Positions 15,883 to 20,089 of a DNA stretch of 20,089 bases are shown piece by piece. The stretch covers positions 1 to 20,089 of the forward strand of contig UQNM01000044.1 of the NCBI GenBank assembly GCA_900542395.1, written 5' to 3'. The position numbers and the translations under genes are program-made. This DNA comes from an uncultured Eubacteriales bacterium. GTDB lineage: Bacteria; Bacillota; Clostridia; Christensenellales; Aristaeellaceae. The notes beneath the pieces are model-generated. The model was not told the origin of the DNA, made no database searches, and was given only the letters and a program-made list of their open reading frames with translations. The first letter of the stretch is position 1; every line of letters begins with the position of its first letter.

Positions 15883-17214
15883 TCAGTTTTGAAGCGTCCG
15901 GTCGAAATCGCAGGCCAGCGGATTGCTGCGGATGGCCTCGATGGTATCCAGCGCGCGCGCCGCGACGTGGGCATAACGCTCCTGCTTGTTGCGGATGCGC
16001 TTTTCGCAGGAATCAATCAGGCCGAAATTGGCGTTCATCGGCTGGAAATCGGCCGTCGCGCCGGAAACATGGTGCGCCAGCGCGCCGATGGCCGTGCGCG
16101 TCGTGAGATCGACCGGCGGCAGGCCGAGTATGCGCCGCGCCAGCGAAATGCCCGCGACGAGGCCGCTGGAGGCGCTCTCCACATAGCCCTCCACGCCGGT
16201 CATCTGCCCGGCGAAATACAGGCCGGGGCGGCCGATCATGCCGTATTGCGCATCGAGGAAGCCCGGCGAATGGAGGAACGTGTTGCGGTGCATCACGCCG
16301 TAGCGCAGGAACTCCGCGTTTTCAAGGCCGGGGATCATGGAGAAGACGCGCTTCTGCTCGCCCCACTTGAGCCGCGTCTGGAAGCCGACGAGGTTATACA
16401 TCGTCCCCGCGCTGTTCTCCGCGCGAAGCTGCACGGCGGCGTAGGGCTCGCGCCCGGTTCGGGGATCGACGAGGCCGACGGGCTTCATCGGCCCGAACGC
16501 CATCACCATTTCCCCGCGCGCGGCCATCACCTCGATGGGCATGCAGCCCTCGAAGACCTGCGTGCCGTCAAACCCGTGCACATCGGCCTTTTCGGCGGTC
16601 AGCAGCGCCTGATAAAACGCCTCGTATTCCTCGCGGTTCATCGGGCAGTTGAGGTAATCGTCGCCGCGGCCGTAGCGCCCCTGTCGGAACACCTTCGTCA
16701 TATCCAGCGATTCGCCGGAGACGATCGGCGCGGCCGCGTCGTAAAAATTCAGCGTTTGCAGCCCCGGAAGCGCCGCGATTTTCTCCGCCAGCTTATCGCT
16801 GGTCAGCGGCCCCGTGGCGATGACGGCGTTGGTCTGCGGCAGCTCATCCGCCTCGCGGAGGACGACCTCAATCAGCGGATGGCTGCGCACGGCCTGCGTC
16901 ACATAATCCGAAAACTTTTCGCGATCCACCGCCAGCGCGCCGCCCGCGGGCACGCGCGTCGCGTCCGCCGCCTTGAGGATGAGGCTGCCAAGCTGGCGCA
17001 TCTCCTCCTTGAGCAGGCCGACGGCGTTGGTCAGCTGGTCGCTTCTGAGCGAATTGGAGCAAACCAATTCGGCAAAGCCCGCGCTGTGGTGCGCAGGCGT
17101 AAAGGCGTGGGGCTTCATTTCGTGCAGGGTCACGGGCACGCCGCGCCGGGCAATCTGCCACGCCGCCTCGCACCCCGCCAGCCCCGCGCCGATCACAATC
17201 GCTCTTTCCATCAT
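15883..17214 (-). CDS. trmFO: Methylenetetrahydrofolate-tRNA-(uracil-5-)-methyltransferase TrmFO
   Basis: TrmFO is a flavoprotein that makes 5-methyluridine at position 54 of tRNA using methylenetetrahydrofolate as carbon donor. The protein has 443 residues, normal for the family. The FAD-binding GAGLAG is at 9-14 in a Rossmann start (ERAIVIGAGLAG). The TrmFO hallmark CSNSLRSD is at 52-59 and the late MNANFGL is also typical. These distinguish it from GidA/MnmG, which is longer. I chose ATG 17214: it overlaps the topA stop as ATGA and has AGGA nine bases upstream; ATG 17211 is the adjacent alternative. The much longer open frame upstream is a shadow of topA. Confidence 0.96.
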   Translation of the reverse strand: MMERAIVIGAGLAGCEAAWQIARRGVPVTLHEMKPHAFTPAHHSAGFAELVCSNSLRSDQLTNAVGLLKEEMRQLGSLILKAADATRVPAGGALAVDREKFSDYVTQAVRSHPLIEVVLREADELPQTNAVIATGPLTSDKLAEKIAALPGLQTLNFYDAAAPIVSGESLDMTKVFRQGRYGRGDDYLNCPMNREEYEAFYQALLTAEKADVHGFDGTQVFEGCMPIEVMAARGEMVMAFGPMKPVGLVDPRTGREPYAAVQLRAENSAGTMYNLVGFQTRLKWGEQKRVFSMIPGLENAEFLRYGVMHRNTFLHSPGFLDAQYGMIGRPGLYFAGQMTGVEGYVESASSGLVAGISLARRILGLPPVDLTTRTAIGALAHHVSGATADFQPMNANFGLIDSCEKRIRNKQERYAHVAARALDTIEAIRSNPLACDFDRTLQN

Positions 17215-19328
17215 TCGTTCTCTTCCTGCGGCGCGGGAATGCGCTCGCGGCAGGTTTCGTTCGCACAGACGTAGAAATCGCCCTTTTTCGTGCGGGAAAG
17301 CGTCATATAGCTTCCGCACTTCGGGCACTTCTCCCGAACCGGCATCTCCCAGGAGACGAAATCGCATTCCGGGTAGCGCTCGCAGCCGTAGAACTTGCGC
17401 CCCTTGCGCGAGGTCTTCTGCAAGAGCTTGCCGCCGCACTTCGGGCAGGGCGCGTCGATTTCAATCTGAATCGCCTTCGTGTTGCGGCAGTCCGGGAAGT
17501 TTGGGCAGGCCAAAAACCGGCCGTAGCGCCCCAGCTTGTAGACCATCATCGCGCCGCACTTGTCGCAGGGCACATCGGAAACCTCGTCCTTGATTTCGAC
17601 CTTTTCGATCTTGGCCTCCGCGTTTTCCAGCGTCTTTTCAAACGGGCCGTAGAAATCGGAAAGCACCTTGTGCCAATCCAGCTTGCCCTCTTCCACCTCG
17701 TCGAGCTGCTCCTCCATGCCGGCGGTGAAGGCGATATCGACGATATCCGCGAAATACTCCTCCATCATGTTGGTAATCATAATGCCCAGCTCGGTCGGGA
17801 AGAGCTGCTTCTTTTCGCGCATGACGTACCCGCGCGCCAAAATGGTGGAGATCGTCGGCGCGTAGGTGGACGGACGGCCGATGCCCTTTTCCTCCAGCGC
17901 GCGCACCAGCGAGGCCTCCGTGTAGCGCGGCGGCGCCTGCGTGAAGTGCTGCGTGGCCTCGTCGCCCAGCAGCTCCGCCTTGTCGCCCTCGTTCACGTCC
18001 GCCATCGCGCCGGCCTGCGCCTCATCCTGCGCGGGCGCGTCGTCCGTGCCCTCTTCATACACCGCCGTGAAGCCCGCGAATTTCAGCCGCTCGGCGCTCG
18101 AACGCAGAACCGCGCCGCTCTCGGAGGCGATTTCAATCTGCTGGGTTTCATACAGCGCGTCCGCCATCTGGCAGGCGACAAAGCGCAGATACACCAGCTT
18201 GTACAGGTTAAACTGATCCTTGGTCAGCGAGGCCTTGATCTCCTCCGGCCGCAGGTCGATGTTCGCCGGGCGGATGGCTTCGTGCGCGTCCTGCGCGCTC
18301 TTGCGCCCCTTGTAGACGTTCGGCTTCTCCGGCACATATTCCGCGCCGTAACGCGCCGCAATCGCCTCGCGCGCGGCGGCCACCGCTTCGTCGCTCAGGC
18401 GGACGCTGTCGGTACGGATGTAGGAAATCAGGCCCAGCGTGCCGCGCCCCTCGATGTCCACGCCCTCGTAGAGCTGCTGGGCGATCTGCATCGTCTTGGC
18501 CGTGGTGAAGCCGAGCTTTCGGCTGGCCTCCTGCTGCAAATTGGAGGTCGTGAACGGCGGGGCGGGATGCTTGCGCTTTTCGCCGCGCTTCACGCTGCGG
18601 ATGACAAAGCCGCCCTGTTCCACGCGCGCCTTCGCCGCGTCCGCCTGCGCCTGATCGGAAAGGCTCACGCGCTCGCCGTCCAGCGCGATCAGCCGCGCAT
18701 GGAGCTGTTTGCCGCCCGCGCGCAGCTCCGCGTCCACAAACCAGTATTCCTCCGGCTCAAACTGCTCGATCTCGTGCTCGCGGTCAACCACCATGCGCGT
18801 GGCGACGGACTGCACGCGCCCCGCGGACAGCCCCTTCTTGATCTTCACCCAGAGCAGCGGGCTGATCTTGTAGCCCACCAGCCGGTCGAGCAGGCGGCGC
18901 GCCTGCTGGGCGTTGACGAGCTGCATATTCACCGCGCGCGGCTGCTTGATTGCGCTCTTGACCGTCTTTTCCGTGATCTCGTTGAATTCCACGCGACATT
19001 CGCTCTCCGGGTCGATGCCCAGAATGGTCGCCAGATGCCACGAAATCGCCTCGCCCTCGCGGTCAGGGTCCGTCGCGAGGATGATGGATTTCGCGCCCTT
19101 CGCCTCTTTGCGGATGCGCTCGAGCACCTCGCCCCGGCCGCGAATGGTGATGTACTTCGGTTCAAAATCGTGCTCGACGTCCACGCCAAGCTGGGATTTG
19201 GGCAAATCCCGAACGTGCCCCTGCGAGGCCTCCACCTTGTAGTTTCGGCCCAAAAATTTCGAAATGGTGCGCGCCTTCGCGGGCGACTCCACAATAACCA
19301 GCTTGTACGCGGGCTTACGACTGTTCAA
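17211..19328 (-). CDS. topA: DNA topoisomerase I (type IA)
   Basis: TopA relaxes negative supercoils by cutting one DNA strand through a tyrosine ester. The protein has 705 residues from the chosen start. The TOPRIM domain begins KLVIVESPAKARTI and contains the metal site TDPDREGEA (about 86-94). The catalytic tyrosine is Y303 in GLISYIRTDSVRLS. Three C-terminal four-cysteine zinc modules lie at about 588-614, 628-655 and 668-693. Start choice: GGAGG (19341-19337) precedes TTG 19328 by 8 bases, giving MNSRKPAYKLVIVESP. An upstream TTG at 19343 overlaps the ribosome site and is unlikely. The gene follows a promoter and a structured leader, and overlaps trmFO by 4 bases. Confidence 0.96.
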   Translation of the reverse strand: MNSRKPAYKLVIVESPAKARTISKFLGRNYKVEASQGHVRDLPKSQLGVDVEHDFEPKYITIRGRGEVLERIRKEAKGAKSIILATDPDREGEAISWHLATILGIDPESECRVEFNEITEKTVKSAIKQPRAVNMQLVNAQQARRLLDRLVGYKISPLLWVKIKKGLSAGRVQSVATRMVVDREHEIEQFEPEEYWFVDAELRAGGKQLHARLIALDGERVSLSDQAQADAAKARVEQGGFVIRSVKRGEKRKHPAPPFTTSNLQQEASRKLGFTTAKTMQIAQQLYEGVDIEGRGTLGLISYIRTDSVRLSDEAVAAAREAIAARYGAEYVPEKPNVYKGRKSAQDAHEAIRPANIDLRPEEIKASLTKDQFNLYKLVYLRFVACQMADALYETQQIEIASESGAVLRSSAERLKFAGFTAVYEEGTDDAPAQDEAQAGAMADVNEGDKAELLGDEATQHFTQAPPRYTEASLVRALEEKGIGRPSTYAPTISTILARGYVMREKKQLFPTELGIMITNMMEEYFADIVDIAFTAGMEEQLDEVEEGKLDWHKVLSDFYGPFEKTLENAEAKIEKVEIKDEVSDVPCDKCGAMMVYKLGRYGRFLACPNFPDCRNTKAIQIEIDAPCPKCGGKLLQKTSRKGRKFYGCERYPECDFVSWEMPVREKCPKCGSYMTLSRTKKGDFYVCANETCRERIPAPQEENE

Positions 19329-19345
19329 ATCCAATTCCTCCAACG

Positions 19346-19362
19346 CGGCGGAAAAACCGCCG
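19346..19362 (-). other. Hairpin directly upstream of the topA ribosome site
   Basis: A perfect 6-bp stem, CGGCGG-TTTTT-CCGCCG on the minus strand, ends 4 bases before the GGAGG of topA. It could modulate ribosome access. It lacks a T-run after the stem, so it is not a terminator. Confidence 0.45.
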
Positions 19363-19394
19363 TATTCTCTTCACGCTTCAAAACACACGCGCCT

Positions 19395-19454
19395 GAGCCA
19401 AGCGCGGAAAATCCCCCGCTTTTCACCCCGTCGGCGGCGGGATAAACGCGGCTC
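19395..19454 (-). other. Nested stem in the topA 5' leader
   Basis: In the predicted leader RNA, GAGCC-GCG (19454-19447) can pair with CGC and GGCTC (19399-19395 side). Inside this, ATCCCGC can pair with GCGGG-GGAT around a loop of about 17 bases. With the hairpin near the ribosome site, most of the roughly 140-base leader is structured. I recognise no known RNA family. Confidence 0.35.
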
Positions 19455-19477
19455 AAGGCAACTGCCAAACGTCAAAA

Positions 19478-19506
19478 AGGATACCAGCCCTTTTTGAATC
19501 TGTCAA
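19478..19506 (-). promoter_or_regulatory. Promoter of topA
   Basis: On the minus strand TTGACA (19506-19501) and TATCCT (19483-19478, 4 of 6 matches to TATAAT) are separated by 17 bases. The predicted start is near 19471. This leaves a leader of about 140 bases before the TTG start. Confidence 0.75.
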
Positions 19507-19565
19507 GGCCGCAATTTGAATTTCGCAGGAAGTTTCTTCATTAGTATGCGGTTTTATGCGCGTTT

Positions 19566-20089
19566 TCAGCCCGTCATCTGCGTCCCCGGCGCGTATCTCG
19601 TTCCGGCCAGCGGCGTGACCAGCCCGTCCATTTCCATCTCGATGAGCAGCGCGCCCAGCTCGTCGCTCTCCAGCCCGCTGACCGCGCAGAGCGCGTCAAA
19701 ATCCGCCTCGCCCGCCAGAAGCGCGGCGCAGATCGCCCGCTGTGTTTCATCCAGCCCGCCGGGGATGTGCGGCTTCTTTTCCGCCGGCGCTTCCATCGGC
19801 GCAACCGCCGCCTGCGCGGCCTTCGGCGCGCCCTTCGGTTCGATCACCAGCGCGGAGAGAATGTCCGCCGCGCCCGTCACCAGCCGCGCACCCTCGCTGA
19901 TGAGCATGTTGGGCAGCTGCGCGCCGGGGCTGTCCACATTGCCGGGCAGGGCGAACACCTCGCGCCCGCTTTCCAGCGTCCGCGTCGCGGTATTCAGCGC
20001 GCCGCTGCGCCGCGGCCCCTCCGTGACCAGCGTGCCCAGACACATGCCCGCGATGATGCGGTTGCGCTGCAAAAAGCTGTATCGGCTCC
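19566..20089 (-). CDS. dprA: DNA-processing protein DprA, C-terminal part (5' end beyond window)
   Basis: DprA binds incoming single-stranded DNA and loads RecA during transformation. Only the last 174 codons are in the window; the frame is open through the right edge, reading SRYSFLQRNRIIAGMC there. RNRIIAG, TEGPRRSGALNTATRTLESGREVFALPGN and NMLISEGA are the classical end of the Rossmann-like DprA core. After an Ala/Pro-rich linker (about 78-103 of the visible part) comes a winged-helix domain typical of DprA tails (GLDETQRAICAALL to GTRYAPG). The TTG near 20072 is internal, not a start. It is the first gene of the dprA-topA-trmFO-hslVU block. A separate promoter before topA implies at least two transcription units. 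Confidence 0.95.
   Translation of the reverse strand, partial: SRYSFLQRNRIIAGMCLGTLVTEGPRRSGALNTATRTLESGREVFALPGNVDSPGAQLPNMLISEGARLVTGAADILSALVIEPKGAPKAAQAAVAPMEAPAEKKPHIPGGLDETQRAICAALLAGEADFDALCAVSGLESDELGALLIEMEMDGLVTPLAGTRYAPGTQMTG

Overview
The window is a gene-dense, high-GC stretch (about 60% by eye) in which every supportable protein gene lies on the minus strand. It therefore reads right to left, from a partial dprA at the right edge to a phosphate response regulator at the left edge. The gene content points to a Bacillota (Firmicutes) member of the class Clostridia: a dprA-topA-trmFO-hslV-hslU block like the one in Bacillus, a T-box riboswitch before valS, PhoP-type Pho boxes, TTGACA/TATAAT promoters and strong GGAGG ribosome sites. 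A more precise placement is not justified from this sequence.

Region by region, in the direction of transcription. (1) 20089-13742: the end of dprA, then a promoter and a structured leader, topA, trmFO (4-base overlap with topA), hslV and hslU (one base apart). The xerC and codY genes that accompany this block in Bacillus subtilis are absent. The xerC position holds a palindromic repeat element (15687-15826). The codY position holds a terminator, a 66-bp two-hairpin element (13605-13670) and a GT14-like glycosyltransferase gene. (2) 12728-9329: a consensus promoter drives a valine-specific T-box leader (specifier GTC). A 217-bp hairpin-chain element with imperfect terminal inverted repeats lies directly after the T-box terminator U-tract. 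It is followed by an unannotated 55-residue two-helix membrane protein and then valS. (3) 9298-7021: folC and rsmH overlap by 4 bases and are driven by a promoter whose -35 lies inside the valS terminator hairpin. (4) 6905-2711: the phosphate-uptake operon pstS-pstC-pstA-pstB-phoU, with repeated TTTTACA motifs upstream and a strong intrinsic terminator between pstS and pstC. (5) 2678-108: a second phosphate operon, an Na/Pi cotransporter with a PhoU-like tail followed by a PhoB/PhoP-type response regulator. It is preceded by five hexamers at an exact 11-bp period, which is a very clear Pho box.

The left third forms a phosphate-homeostasis module: a high-affinity ABC importer, its PhoU regulator, a second Na-coupled transporter and the response regulator that probably binds both upstream repeat arrays. 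No histidine kinase is visible in the window. The right two thirds is housekeeping (DNA uptake/processing, topology, tRNA modification, proteolysis, tRNA charging, folate, rRNA methylation) interrupted by small palindromic repeat elements.

The points most worth a second look are the PstS whose two halves occur in swapped order relative to the classical protein, the T-box/repeat/small-membrane-protein/valS arrangement, the terminator-attenuated pst operon, the perfectly phased Pho box, and the two related palindromic elements that share a 22-base identical end. I see no CRISPR array, tRNA, rRNA, prophage or transposase gene.
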